Assembly (NCBI GenBank): GCA_051649785.1
Contig: JBOFHT010000029.1
Location: 1-22,122 of the forward strand
From: JBOFHT01 sp051649785
GTDB taxonomy: Archaea; Methanobacteriota; Methanobacteria; Methanobacteriales; Methanobacteriaceae
Length of the DNA stretch: 22,122 bases
Direction: 5' to 3'
Shown here: one piece after another, positions 1 to 8,556 of the stretch
Layout: each line of letters begins with the position of its first letter
Position numbering within the stretch: the first letter of the stretch is position 1
Position numbers and translations under genes: made by a program
The notes under the pieces: generated by a model
What the model was told of the DNA's origin: nothing
Seen by the model: the letters and a program-made list of their open reading frames with translations, nothing else
Database searches by the model: none

Positions 1-54
1 ATAATCTTTTTCAATGAAAAGACCTATTAAGAATGAGCTATCTACAAATATCAA
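1..54 (-). CDS. PIN-domain toxin (VapC-like), 5' end only
   Basis: Only the first 18 codons lie in the window; the gene runs off the left edge. Reading from a TTG at 54-52 gives LIFVDSSFLIGLFIEKDY, the typical start of a PIN-domain ribonuclease, with the first catalytic Asp in the F-V-D-S motif. The TTG overlaps the TGA stop of the upstream antitoxin as TTGA, the coupled arrangement usual for toxin-antitoxin pairs. The N-terminus resembles that of the complete VapC at 399-791 (MIFLDANYIIALFIED), so the two toxins may be paralogues. PIN toxins cleave RNA in the cytoplasm. The remaining catalytic residues cannot be seen here. Confidence 0.7.
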   Translation of the reverse strand, partial: MIFVDSSFLIGLFIEKDY

Positions 55-293
55 CTTTTATCACCTTTAAATTGTAAGTTTTTCTTTAATTCCACAGCAT
101 TAGTAGGTTCTTTTACTTTTATAATGCCTATCATATCTTGGTCTGTTAATTTTTTCCTAAATGTTAGTTCTGCTTTCTTATCTTCTTTAATATTCCATTC
201 TATTATGTCATCTGCTTTTAAATGAAATTTTTTTCTTATTTCAGAAGGAACAACAGTTTGATTATTTGAATATAACTTAGTATTAACAGACAT
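51..293 (-). CDS. AbrB/SpoVT-type antitoxin
   Basis: An 80-residue protein whose first half reads as an AbrB/MazE-like swapped-hairpin DNA-binding domain: an N-terminal strand, then QTVVPSEIRKKFHLKADDIIEW, the hallmark of this fold. The C-terminal part (about 50-80) would bind and neutralise the toxin. The reading frame is open a little further, through GTG and TTG codons up to 305, but GGTGA at 300-304 lies five bases before the ATG at 293-291, so that ATG is the likely start. The stop overlaps the TTG start of the PIN toxin downstream, so the pair is probably one translationally coupled operon. Such antitoxins usually repress their own promoter; no operator was identified. Confidence 0.75.
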   Translation of the reverse strand: MSVNTKLYSNNQTVVPSEIRKKFHLKADDIIEWNIKEDKKAELTFRKKLTDQDMIGIIKVKEPTNAVELKKNLQFKGDKS

Positions 294-398
294 TAATATC
301 ACCAAGTAAAACTATATCATTTGTCGTATTTAAAATTACCTATTAAATATAAAAAAGTGGTTCTTATTTATAATATATTAGATATGTATAACATATTT

Positions 399-791
399 TC
401 AATAAATTCTCATTATTCCTTCTCTATTTTCAAAATGTTCATCGAAAGTAGCTATTTCATTTATCCCTAATTCTTCCATTAATACCATATAAATGCAATC
501 AAATAATGATAAATCTTTTTCATTATATTTAAGAAGTTTTTGAACCGCTTTATCATGAAAATAATGATCTTCAATAACACTAAAATTATTGTACATTTGT
601 TGATATACTTTTTTAATTATTCCATTATCTGCTTTTATTTTAATATTTAAAACGGTTATAACTTCTGTAATTACTAATCGAGATATTATCTTTTCATTAT
701 CTATTGATTTATAAATTTCCTTAGCTCTTTCATTAAATTTATGATCTTCAATAAATAAAGCTATTATATAATTAGCATCTAAAAATATCAT
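399..791 (-). CDS. vapC: VapC-type PIN-domain ribonuclease toxin
   Basis: This 130-residue protein is the usual length for a VapC toxin, a magnesium-dependent ribonuclease. Acidic PIN residues are in place: Asp5 in MIFLDAN, Glu43 in VITEV, Asp98 in SLFDCIYM and Asp117 in ATFDEHF. Its ATG overlaps the TAA stop of the upstream antitoxin by one base (TAATG, 793-789), so translation is probably coupled. It is the second PIN toxin in the first 800 bases, but its antitoxin belongs to a different family from that of the neighbouring pair. The fold and role are well supported; the RNA target (often tRNA or rRNA in this family) cannot be told from sequence. Confidence 0.85.
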   Translation of the reverse strand: MIFLDANYIIALFIEDHKFNERAKEIYKSIDNEKIISRLVITEVITVLNIKIKADNGIIKKVYQQMYNNFSVIEDHYFHDKAVQKLLKYNEKDLSLFDCIYMVLMEELGINEIATFDEHFENREGIMRIY

Positions 792-1075
792 TAAATTCCC
801 TTTCTTATTTCATTTACTGATTCAACAGGATTAAATCCTTTTGGTACTTTTATACTCCCTATTAATTCATTTAATCCTTCATCATCAGGAATTTTATTTT
901 TATTAGCTATTAAATAATCAGGTATTCCATTTATTTTATCTTCATTTTCAATAGCTTTTTTTAATAAATCATTTATAACCTTTGTTTGAGTGGTTTCTCT
1001 GTTTAAAGCCATTATTTTAATAGTTTTCATAATATTTTTATCTAAATTTAAGGTTGTTCTTACTTTTACAGTCAT
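791..1075 (-). CDS. RHH-like antitoxin paired with VapC
   Basis: A 94-residue protein. Residues 1-45 (VKVRTTLNLDKNIMKTIKI, then a helix-rich segment) look like a ribbon-helix-helix DNA-binding domain: a basic strand followed by two helices. The C-terminal half, ending in NPVESVNEIRKGI, is the expected toxin-binding tail. A strong ribosome binding site, GGTGGTG, lies about 9 bases before the ATG, and the gene ends in a one-base overlap with vapC. The pair is therefore a complete toxin-antitoxin operon. The RHH assignment rests on pattern and context; no invariant residue proves it. Upstream, 1076-1272 is AT-rich with repeats of ATATG/CATAT type that could hold the autoregulated promoter. Confidence 0.7.
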   Translation of the reverse strand: MTVKVRTTLNLDKNIMKTIKIMALNRETTQTKVINDLLKKAIENEDKINGIPDYLIANKNKIPDDEGLNELIGSIKVPKGFNPVESVNEIRKGI

Positions 1076-1272
1076 TTAAATCAACACCACCATATTCCCT
1101 GTATTTTATATGAATATGCATATGTGAGTATATGCTTAATTAACATATAAACATATAATCATATTACTGTATATAATTTTTGTTTTTATAGTTTTTAAAG
1201 TTATAAATCTTGGAAAAGAGCTAATGAAAAAATGAATGAAGTAAAAAAAGTAAAAATATTTGAATAATTATA

Positions 1273-2091
1273 TTATTCATTATAGATAAGTGTAAAAGGA
1301 ATCTTAGTAGAATTAATACAGTTAGCCCCATGATTTTCAATAATACTAATAATTCTATCTGAAAAATTACCATTAACTACGATACAGTCCATTTCATAAT
1401 CAATAAGCATTTTAGCTAACCTCAAATCAACGGAAGTTTCACTAAAATTCATTAATTCACTAGCTGTGATTTCATCTATTAAATTAGAACTATTGAATCT
1501 TCCAACATTACCATATAATTTATCATTAGTATTTGAGTCAGTGATATTATGAATTCCATCAACATCAGTAGCTATTAAAAGATTAGCTCCAATAATGTGT
1601 GCAATATAAGCTGCAATAGAATCAGAAGTGATATCCCAACTAGCACCAAAAGGAACATCATTATTACTATTCACATCACTATTGCTACTAATATTACCAT
1701 CATTACTATTACTATTATTAATAATAAAATTAGAAGAAATTAAAATAGGAATTTTATAATTATTTAAGCCAATATCCTCGCTGTTTTCATTAACGACTTT
1801 TAAAGCGTCTTCAATATTATTAACTTCAATTAAATTATCTATTTTACTAGCAAGAAGTTTTCCAATTATATCCATAGAAATAATAGCTGTTTCATGAGCA
1901 GTAATATCTGGAAGTGAGATTTCAGAGTCGTATTTACGAATAAGGTTAGCAAATTCCCCTCCTCCATTGATTATAAGAATATTTTCATTGAAATCAGAGT
2001 TATGATTAGCATAGTCAATTAAATCATTGATTAAATTAATAGCAGCATTAGGAAATAAGCTACCTCCAACTTTAATAACCCAAGAAATAAT
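1273..2091 (-). CDS. mfnE: Amino-acid-kinase-fold kinase, probably methanofuran-pathway MfnE; apparent ATT start
   Basis: The first ATG (1875) gives only 200 residues, but the frame stays open upstream to a TGA at 2098-2100. The added 71-72 codons encode WVIKVGGSLFP and ILIINGGGEFANLIRKYD, the glycine-rich nucleotide- and phosphate-binding motifs of the amino acid kinase fold. LLIATDVDGI and the end CIVVNGNFSDRI...STKIPF complete the domain. MfnE phosphorylates aminomethyl-furanmethanol phosphate to the diphosphate in methanofuran synthesis; this match is from memory of the family. No ATG, GTG or TTG exists in the added part before the motifs. GGTGA at 2098-2102 sits six bases from an ATT (2091-2089) and nine from a second ATT (2088-2086), so one of these is the likely start, or the gene has lost its start. 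Residues about 124-146 are an Asn/Ser-rich insertion. Confidence 0.7.
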   Translation of the reverse strand: MISWVIKVGGSLFPNAAINLINDLIDYANHNSDFNENILIINGGGEFANLIRKYDSEISLPDITAHETAIISMDIIGKLLASKIDNLIEVNNIEDALKVVNENSEDIGLNNYKIPILISSNFIINNSNSNDGNISSNSDVNSNNDVPFGASWDITSDSIAAYIAHIIGANLLIATDVDGIHNITDSNTNDKLYGNVGRFNSSNLIDEITASELMNFSETSVDLRLAKMLIDYEMDCIVVNGNFSDRIISIIENHGANCINSTKIPFTLIYNE

Positions 2092-2319
2092 AAAAAATCA
2101 CCACATAACATTAATCATTATATAAAAACAATATTTAAATTAAAATAATAGCAAATAGTACCTATTAATAAATTTAGATAATATAAATAATCTAAATAGA
2201 AGCGAAAGGGCATTATTTATAGAAAAACTAAATAGAAAAAATTCTAAATAGTTGAATATAGCTTAATGCAAGTAAATTGTAATTGTAATTATAATTTATA
2301 TAAATAGAAATATATAAAT

Positions 2320-2661
2320 TTAACCTAATAACTTTAAATCTCTAGTTATTTTATCAATAATTTCATCTTCATCAGGGCCAATAGCTAAGCAAGTAATAGT
2401 GGAAGCAGGAAGTTCAGTTCTACCAGCATCACGAACTAAATAATTAGGAACATTTAATCTTTTAGCTATTTCTTTAAGTTCAAAAAGATCTTCAACACTA
2501 GCTACTTTTAAAACAACTTTTTTTGAACCATCAGATTCCCAGTTACGAATTTTACCCGTATCTGTATTTTGATAAGCTCCAATTGCACCATGACAACATT
2601 GGGCAGCTACTTTGCCTTTACTCATTTTTATATCAGTTCTAATAATCATAACTTGTTTCAT
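2320..2661 (-). CDS. pth2: Peptidyl-tRNA hydrolase, archaeal type (Pth2)
   Basis: A 113-residue protein, the normal length for archaeal/eukaryotic Pth2. It cleaves the ester bond of peptidyl-tRNAs released prematurely from ribosomes and so recycles tRNA. The diagnostic start is present: KQVMIIRTDIKMSKGKVAAQ followed by CCHGAIGAY (Lys17, Gln21 and His24 in the active-site region), then VRDAGRTELPAST (Asp78, Thr82) and LAIGPDEDEIID near the end. GGTG at 2667-2670 precedes the ATG. The gene is on the same strand as the mfnE-like gene 228 bases downstream and diverges from abce1, with a triplet-rich spacer between the two promoters. Confidence 0.95.
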   Translation of the reverse strand: MKQVMIIRTDIKMSKGKVAAQCCHGAIGAYQNTDTGKIRNWESDGSKKVVLKVASVEDLFELKEIAKRLNVPNYLVRDAGRTELPASTITCLAIGPDEDEIIDKITRDLKLLG

Positions 2662-3021
2662 TTCTACACCAAACTGGAAAATAATAATATTAATAATAGC
2701 AATGGTAATAATAGTAAAGATAATGATAGTAAATGTAATAATAATAAAGATAATAATAAGAATGATAATAATGAGGATAGTAGTAGATTACATAGTAGTT
2801 AACTTAATAACATTAATATTAACAATATCCTTAAAATTTATAACATTAATATTTATGGAAATTCAAATATAAATAGTATTAGTAATATAATAATTATAGA
2901 GAAATAATTTAATTGAAGCAATATAGCTCTAAATTATAATAAAAAATATTTTAGCTAAAAAAGTGATATAATTCAAATATAAATCCTAATAAATTTAACT
3001 TAACTAATTCACGGTGATAAA
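2662..3021. other. Divergent spacer between pth2 and abce1, with triplet tract
   Basis: No convincing gene. From about 2684 to 2790 the plus strand is a degenerate run of AAT, GAT, AAG and AGT triplets. Open frames through it would encode only Asn/Asp/Lys runs and start inside pth2 antisense, so they are not counted as genes. The rest (2800-3010) is AT-rich and must contain the start of the abce1 transcript; GGTGA at 3013-3017 is its ribosome binding site. Confidence 0.6.
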
Positions 3022-4830
3022 TTGACTCGAATTTCTATATTAGACACAGATAGATGTCAACCTAAGAAATGTAACTATTTATGTATTGAATATTGCCCAG
3101 GGGTTCGTATGGACGAAGATACAATAGTTATTGATGAAAAGACAAAAAAACCACTTATTTCCGAAGAACTATGTTCTGGTTGTGGAATTTGTACTAATAG
3201 ATGCCCATTTAATGCAATAAATGTAATTAATTTACCAGAAGCTTTAGAAGATCCAATACACAGATATGGGCAAAATAGTTTTGAATTATTTGGACTTCCT
3301 AATATTAGCTCTGGCTCTGTTGTAGGATTGCTTGGACCAAATGGAATAGGAAAATCAACAATACTTAGAATATTAGCTGGAGAATTAAAACCAAATCTTG
3401 GAAACTGGGAAGAAGTTGGGGAAGAAAGAAATGATGATAATGGTGAGGATTCATGGAAAGACATTATAAATCATTTTAAAGGTTCTGTTCTTCAAGATTA
3501 CTTTAAAAAATTATCTAAAGGAAATTTAAAAGTTGTTCACAAACCACAAATGATTGAACAGCTACCTAAGTATGTAAAAGGTAATGTAGAAAAGCTATTA
3601 ACAAGTGTTGATGAAAGGGAAGAATTAGATAATATATTAGAAACACTTGACTTAAAGAATATTTTAGATAGGGAAATAGCTAATTTAAGTGGGGGAGAAT
3701 TACAAAGAGTAGCTATTGCTGCATCAGTTTTAAGAGAAGGAGAATTTTATTACTTTGATGAACCTACATCATGGTTAGATGTGTCCCAACGTCTTAATGC
3801 AACAAAAGCAATACGATCTCTTGCAGAAGCAGGTAAATCAGTTATGGTAATTGAACATGATTTAGCTACTTTAGATGCAATATCTGATTATGTCCATATA
3901 CTTTATGGTAAAGCAGGGGCTTATGGTGTTGTATCCCATATGAAAGGAGTTCGTGTAGGAATTAATGCATATATTAATGGATTCTTAAATGAAGAAAATG
4001 TTAGAATAAGAAAACATCCAATTGAGTTTACAGTACGCCCTCCCAAAGCAGAGGCAGATGGAGAAACACTTACAAGTTACACCGATCTTAAAAAAGCCTA
4101 TTATGGGTTTACACTTACAGCAGATGCTGGAGAAATATATCATGACGAAATTGTTACAGCATTTGGACCAAATGGAATAGGGAAAACAACCTTTGTAAAA
4201 ATGTTAGCAAATGTCATTGAGTCAGATGAAGGAGAAATAGATGAAGAAGGCATTAGAGTAGCTTACAAACCACAATACTTATCCTCAGACGATGATGGAA
4301 GTGTAGAAGATTTTTTATATAATAATGCACCTAGCTATGGATCAAAGATATTTAAAACAGAAATTATGAAACCATTCACACTTGAAGAACTATTAGATAA
4401 AAAAGTAAGTGCTTTAAGTGGAGGAGAGCTACAAAGACTATCAATTGCAACAACCCTTGCAAAAGATGCAAACATCTACCTTTTTGATGAACCAACAGCA
4501 TTCTTAGATGTTGAGCAAAGAATAATAAGTGCAAGAACAATTAGAAAAATAGTTGAAAGCAGAAACGCAGCTTCAATAATAATTGACCACGATATTGTAT
4601 TTATTGATTACATATCTGACAGAGCTATGGTATTCCAAGGTCAAAGTGGAATAGAAGGTCATGCAAATGCACCAACAGACCTAAGAAACTCAATGAACAA
4701 ATTCCTCTCAAGTGTAAATATAACATTCAGAAGAGACAAAGAAACAAAAAGACCAAGAGTTAATAAGCTTGAAAGCTATCTTGACAGAGAACAAAAAGAA
4801 GCTGGAGAATATTATTATTTGAAAGATTGA
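3022..4830 (+). CDS. ABCE1: Ribosome recycling ATPase ABCE1 / Rli1
   Basis: At 602 residues this is close to the usual ABCE1 length. The N-terminal iron-sulfur domain carries two sets of cysteines (12, 17, 21, 25 and 51, 54, 57, 61). Two ATPase domains follow: the first with GPNGIGKST (105-113), LSGGELQR and YFDEPTSWLD; the second with GPNGIGKTT, LSGGELQR and LFDEPTAFLD. ABCE1 splits 70S ribosomes after termination and is essential in archaea. The start is a TTG preceded four bases away by GGTGA, which fixes it; no nearer ATG precedes the cysteine motif. It stands alone on the plus strand, divergent from pth2 and convergent with the PHP-ATPase gene. No damage is visible. Confidence 0.98.
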   Translation: MTRISILDTDRCQPKKCNYLCIEYCPGVRMDEDTIVIDEKTKKPLISEELCSGCGICTNRCPFNAINVINLPEALEDPIHRYGQNSFELFGLPNISSGSVVGLLGPNGIGKSTILRILAGELKPNLGNWEEVGEERNDDNGEDSWKDIINHFKGSVLQDYFKKLSKGNLKVVHKPQMIEQLPKYVKGNVEKLLTSVDEREELDNILETLDLKNILDREIANLSGGELQRVAIAASVLREGEFYYFDEPTSWLDVSQRLNATKAIRSLAEAGKSVMVIEHDLATLDAISDYVHILYGKAGAYGVVSHMKGVRVGINAYINGFLNEENVRIRKHPIEFTVRPPKAEADGETLTSYTDLKKAYYGFTLTADAGEIYHDEIVTAFGPNGIGKTTFVKMLANVIESDEGEIDEEGIRVAYKPQYLSSDDDGSVEDFLYNNAPSYGSKIFKTEIMKPFTLEELLDKKVSALSGGELQRLSIATTLAKDANIYLFDEPTAFLDVEQRIISARTIRKIVESRNAASIIIDHDIVFIDYISDRAMVFQGQSGIEGHANAPTDLRNSMNKFLSSVNITFRRDKETKRPRVNKLESYLDREQKEAGEYYYLKD

Positions 4831-4928
4831 AAAAACACATTATTTTAATCCTTACCTTTTAAAGTGGTGATTTTATGACTTAAATAAGAGATTCCATTAC
4901 TAATTAATTTTATGACCCATCTATTTAA

Positions 4929-7559
4929 TTAATGTATATTATACTTCGCTTGCCTCTTTTTGAATGATTCCTCCCCACCTTCTAAAATATCACATACATA
5001 TTCTTTTATTCCTTTAGAATATAAATAACATTCTTCATTTTCATTTTTAAATGTGTTCTCTATACTCCCTGACACATATTCAAACTTTTTATTTTTATTT
5101 GTAACATCAACACCATCTTGGTTAGCTACAATAACCTGTTCACTATCTGCACCAACCACCAAATTAGGATTATGACTAACTATTATGATTTGGCGCTCTT
5201 TTTTTGTTTCCTTGAGAAACTTTATTAAATCTTTAGATATGGACTTAGAATCCAAATCATCCTCAGGTTGATCGATTAATATTGGCCATTTACTCTTGTC
5301 TAAACTAATCAATACTTTTAAAAGTGCAAAAGACCGTTTACCTGGCGACATTTCCTCTAAAGTGTCACCCCCATCAATAATATCAAAATTAATAAAAATA
5401 TATGACTCAAAAAGCATTTGAATAATTTCTTTTTTAGATATATTTTTTTTAGTGATTAGTTCTCCAACTAATATTCCATTAACAATCTTTTTGAGCTGTT
5501 CATGGAATGTTTCAGTTTCATACACAAAATCAGACAAATTAATATTTTCTTCTTTTTCAAAGTCATTGAAATATCTTTTATTTAACTTATCAAATTTAGT
5601 GTTAAATAATTTAGTGTTAAACTTAGATTCAACACGAAATATAGATTGACTGCCTTCAAATCTAAATTCGCCAGTGATTTTTTCGGAATTTTCAAAAAAC
5701 TTTTTATTAAATAAGTAAATATCTTCTAAAATTTCTTTACAATTTTTTCTAAGATTTTTCAGTTCTTCTTTTTTAGATTTTATATTTTCAATTCTTTGTT
5801 CCTCTATATTAATTTTATCAAATTTTTCCTTAGTAGATTCAGATAACTTAATTTTATCATTCAGTGCTTTTAAATCTGTTTTATATTTTCCACATTTATT
5901 ACTTAAAACATCATACATTTTTGCAATTTTAGCTAATTCCGCTTCTAACTTTTTTAAAACACTATCTTTGGAAATGAAATTATATATTTTGAGAGTTTCG
6001 TTAATTTCTTCTTTAACATTCTCATCATTCAATTCTTCAATATTGTTCAATCTAAAAAGAGAATTTGAAGATCCCATATCCTCTATTAAGTTTTCAAGAA
6101 CATTATAATTTTCAGTTTGGTTATATATTTCTTTTTTGATATTCCTAATTTTTTCATTGAGTTCATTTTGAAGTTTTTCATCCTCTTCATTAACTTTTTC
6201 ATTGGAAAGGTTCCCTATCTCATTTTTTAAATTAATAATCCCATTTTGAATATCATCAATATCTCCCAAATCTTTGAATTCATGAATTTTTTCATTTATC
6301 CTGTTTATATTATCAAATAACCTATTAATTTTTTCATGAATTTCATTTTCGTACTTGGCTTTGGTTGAATCAAACTTGTCAAATATAATTTGAAATTTAT
6401 TATCTTTTTTTAGAATATTTTTTATAATTTTATTTGCAAATGAGTTTGGGTTTTCTGAATCGACACTTCTATTTAAATATCCTTGTGGAATATACATTAT
6501 TCTTTTTTTAGTCGCGTCTCCAGATTCATCAGGAAAGCTGTACTTATCCCCATCGTTCCATATGACGGATACACGAGGATCTTTCAACTTATTTGTTCCA
6601 CCAAATTTTTCATCAACCTGTTCTTTATCTATTGCATTAGCAATACTTCTCAATAATATAGATTTACCTGTTGATTTACTACCTATTATAGAAACTAAAT
6701 TATCATTAAAATTTATTTGATCTTCAGTAAAATTTTCATCATTGAAACTAATGGAATCAATAACCTCATAATTATTCTTTATATCAGGTTTTGTTTCTTT
6801 AATTGAAATCCTATCATCAAATTCGCATAAAATTTGCTTTAATCCTTCAAATGTTAAGTCTCCTTTTATCCAACAGCTATTTTTAAGTTGGTATTTCCCA
6901 ATATCATGGTTATCAGAACCTTTAACAATTGGCATTCTCCTATTTATGCTTTTAAAAACAATATCCTCATATATGGAATTGATATCCTCTTTTTTCCCAA
7001 TTTCTAAAATATCAATGTGGTTTTCTGTAATGTCTTCTTTTAGTTTAAATTTTGAGGAATGGTTTTTCAAAAGCTCAATACTATTCGACTTAGTTCCAGC
7101 ATGTATAGTACTTATGCCTCCATTTTCACGAATTATCTCACATCCCTTAGCTAGTGGAACATATGCTTCATCGTTAGACTTTTTATCATCATTTTCTGGT
7201 AAATACTTTCTAAGCTCGACCCTAATTATATCCCATATCTTTTTAACATTATTATTATCAAAAATTCCAATATAATGAACAGGATCTCCACTCTTTCCTA
7301 ATTCAGATCGAAATTCTATTCCAGGTAGTATCAATATTTTCTCTTTATTACCTAATTTTATAAGTTCATTAACTCTTTCCACATCAATTTTATGATGATC
7401 TGTTATAACCGCAGCAGAAACATCATTTATTTTTAAATTATTTATAATCTCATCATTAGTCATAGATTTATTTTTATAGTCATATGAACTCGGAGAATGT
7501 AAATGTAAATCCCATTTCCTCCACTGTGACCCTTTTCTAGAATACCCAATTTCGATCAT
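4929..7559 (-). CDS. PHP-domain phosphoesterase fused to SMC-like coiled-coil ATPase (TrlF-type)
   Basis: An 876-residue fusion. Residues 1-240 form a PHP domain with its metal ligands: D17-L-H19-L-H21, D54-H55-H56, LPGIEF, a His in STIHAG (about 150) and GSDNHD (about 214). Next comes an ABC/SMC-type ATPase: Walker A SIIGSKSTGKS near 290, a long Lys/Glu-rich coiled coil at about 390-650, a signature MSPGKRS near 740, Walker B PILIDQPEDDLD near 760 and a switch His in IIVSHNP. The layout matches what databases call the TrlF family; the function is unknown to me. By analogy with RecN/OLD/RloC-like proteins, an ATP-gated nuclease in genome defence or repair is plausible, but this is inference. 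GGGGAT about 5 bases before the ATG supports the start. It is flanked by long spacers and stands alone. Confidence 0.8.
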   Translation of the reverse strand: MIEIGYSRKGSQWRKWDLHLHSPSSYDYKNKSMTNDEIINNLKINDVSAAVITDHHKIDVERVNELIKLGNKEKILILPGIEFRSELGKSGDPVHYIGIFDNNNVKKIWDIIRVELRKYLPENDDKKSNDEAYVPLAKGCEIIRENGGISTIHAGTKSNSIELLKNHSSKFKLKEDITENHIDILEIGKKEDINSIYEDIVFKSINRRMPIVKGSDNHDIGKYQLKNSCWIKGDLTFEGLKQILCEFDDRISIKETKPDIKNNYEVIDSISFNDENFTEDQINFNDNLVSIIGSKSTGKSILLRSIANAIDKEQVDEKFGGTNKLKDPRVSVIWNDGDKYSFPDESGDATKKRIMYIPQGYLNRSVDSENPNSFANKIIKNILKKDNKFQIIFDKFDSTKAKYENEIHEKINRLFDNINRINEKIHEFKDLGDIDDIQNGIINLKNEIGNLSNEKVNEEDEKLQNELNEKIRNIKKEIYNQTENYNVLENLIEDMGSSNSLFRLNNIEELNDENVKEEINETLKIYNFISKDSVLKKLEAELAKIAKMYDVLSNKCGKYKTDLKALNDKIKLSESTKEKFDKINIEEQRIENIKSKKEELKNLRKNCKEILEDIYLFNKKFFENSEKITGEFRFEGSQSIFRVESKFNTKLFNTKFDKLNKRYFNDFEKEENINLSDFVYETETFHEQLKKIVNGILVGELITKKNISKKEIIQMLFESYIFINFDIIDGGDTLEEMSPGKRSFALLKVLISLDKSKWPILIDQPEDDLDSKSISKDLIKFLKETKKERQIIIVSHNPNLVVGADSEQVIVANQDGVDVTNKNKKFEYVSGSIENTFKNENEECYLYSKGIKEYVCDILEGGEESFKKRQAKYNIH

Positions 7560-7908
7560 TTTTAATCCCCAAAATAATATAAGTTATTTTAAAATAAAAA
7601 GGCACTGTAAAAAATTGAAAACAGCACTAAAATAGCCATTATTAATATTTTCATTTTCCATTGATAATTTATTCTATATTACCAAAACAATACTTAATGA
7701 TTATTATTATACATCTAATAATATTTAAAACTGTTAGATTATTCCATATAATAAAAGCTATTCTAAAAAAATCAAAATAATTTCACTACAAATTGCGAAT
7801 ATTATTTTTTATGAGTATTTAATAACTTTTATTCACAAACAATCTTTTTAAGCATTTTCAAGTGTATGAAGTAAATATATGGGCATTATTTATTTTCAAT
7901 GAAAATTG
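7560..7908. other. AT-rich spacer between PHP-ATPase gene and HTH gene
   Basis: No open frame of substance, no tRNA-like fold and no long repeat seen. It must contain the promoter of the PHP-ATPase gene, since both flanking genes read leftward. Nothing more can be supported. Confidence 0.5.
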
Positions 7909-8178
7909 CTATATGTATTTCAAAACTTCCTCACCAAGTTTTGTAATTTTATAAATTCTTCCTTGATTTTTTTCGGGATTTAAACAAACAACTAAATTAT
8001 ACTCTTTTAATTCTTTAAGTGCTGTGCTTACATGACTTGTCCCTATTTTAGTAGACTTAGCTATTCTTGAAGGTGTTTTAATTTTTTCTTTCAAGTCTAT
8101 TAATACTTTTTCACGGTAAGATGACATTTCCACAATAGATATTCCATCAATTAATTCTTTTTCTAAGTTCTCTTTCAT
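7909..8178 (-). CDS. Small winged helix-turn-helix transcriptional regulator
   Basis: An 89-residue protein. Residues 34-60 (TPSRIAKSTKIGTSHVSTALKEL) are a clear helix-turn-helix, followed by a wing (YNLVVCLNPEKNQGRIYKIT) and a C-terminal helix, as in MarR/ArsR-like archaeal regulators. There is no ribosome binding site before the ATG, and a TATA-like TTATTATAAATTT lies about 25 bases upstream, so the mRNA is probably leaderless. Two copies of GTTACGAATA just upstream of that box may be its own operator. It sits between the PHP-ATPase gene (same strand, 349-base spacer) and the divergent zinc-ribbon membrane protein and could control either; the target is not known. Confidence 0.75.
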   Translation of the reverse strand: MKENLEKELIDGISIVEMSSYREKVLIDLKEKIKTPSRIAKSTKIGTSHVSTALKELKEYNLVVCLNPEKNQGRIYKITKLGEEVLKYI

Positions 8179-8224
8179 ATTATTATAAAAGTTTTTAAAA
8201 ATTTATAATAAATTTTCCAGAACC

Positions 8225-8245
8225 TATTCGTAACATATTCGTAAC
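8225..8245. promoter_or_regulatory. Operator-like direct repeat upstream of the HTH gene
   Basis: TATTCGTAAC occurs twice, at 8225-8234 and 8236-8245, with an 11-base period, about one helical turn. On the minus strand the copies lie just upstream of the TATA-like box (about 8198-8211) of the winged-helix gene. Two same-face sites beside the core promoter are what a self-regulating HTH dimer would use. Assignment is inference from position. Confidence 0.35.
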
Positions 8246-8556
8246 TTATACTAAAGTTTATATATAATGTTCCAAAAATAGTATTATAATTATATATAAC
8301 TATTTAAAAATTTCAGAATATATAAAAAAATATATTAGAAAAATAAAATCAAATTGGAATTATGATTTAAAAATTTTTACATTTAGTTTCTATTTTAGTT
8401 TAATCATAAACTATTAATATGATTAAAATTTAGTTTTTATAGTTAAAAATTAATTGATTAATAGTGATTCATTATTGTTTTATTTAGAAAAATAAATTTT
8501 TTTCTTGAAATAACTTAAAGTATTATTTTCTTAAAAATTAGAATTAGGAGTAAAAT
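8246..8556. other. Divergent promoter spacer before zinc-ribbon protein gene
   Basis: AT-rich, no gene seen. Several TTTATATA-like stretches (for example around 8257-8266 and 8291-8300) could be TATA boxes for either direction. The plus-strand gene starts after GGAG at 8547-8550. Confidence 0.4.

Noticed and set aside
2569..2802. Plus-strand open frame rich in Asn
   Set aside because: Begins antisense to pth2 and continues only into the triplet tract; no ribosome binding site and no domain.
4866..4883. GGTGA followed by ATG ACT TAA, a two-codon frame with ideal ribosome binding site spacing
   Set aside because: Probably a chance match or a relic in the convergent spacer after abce1; no gene context supports function.
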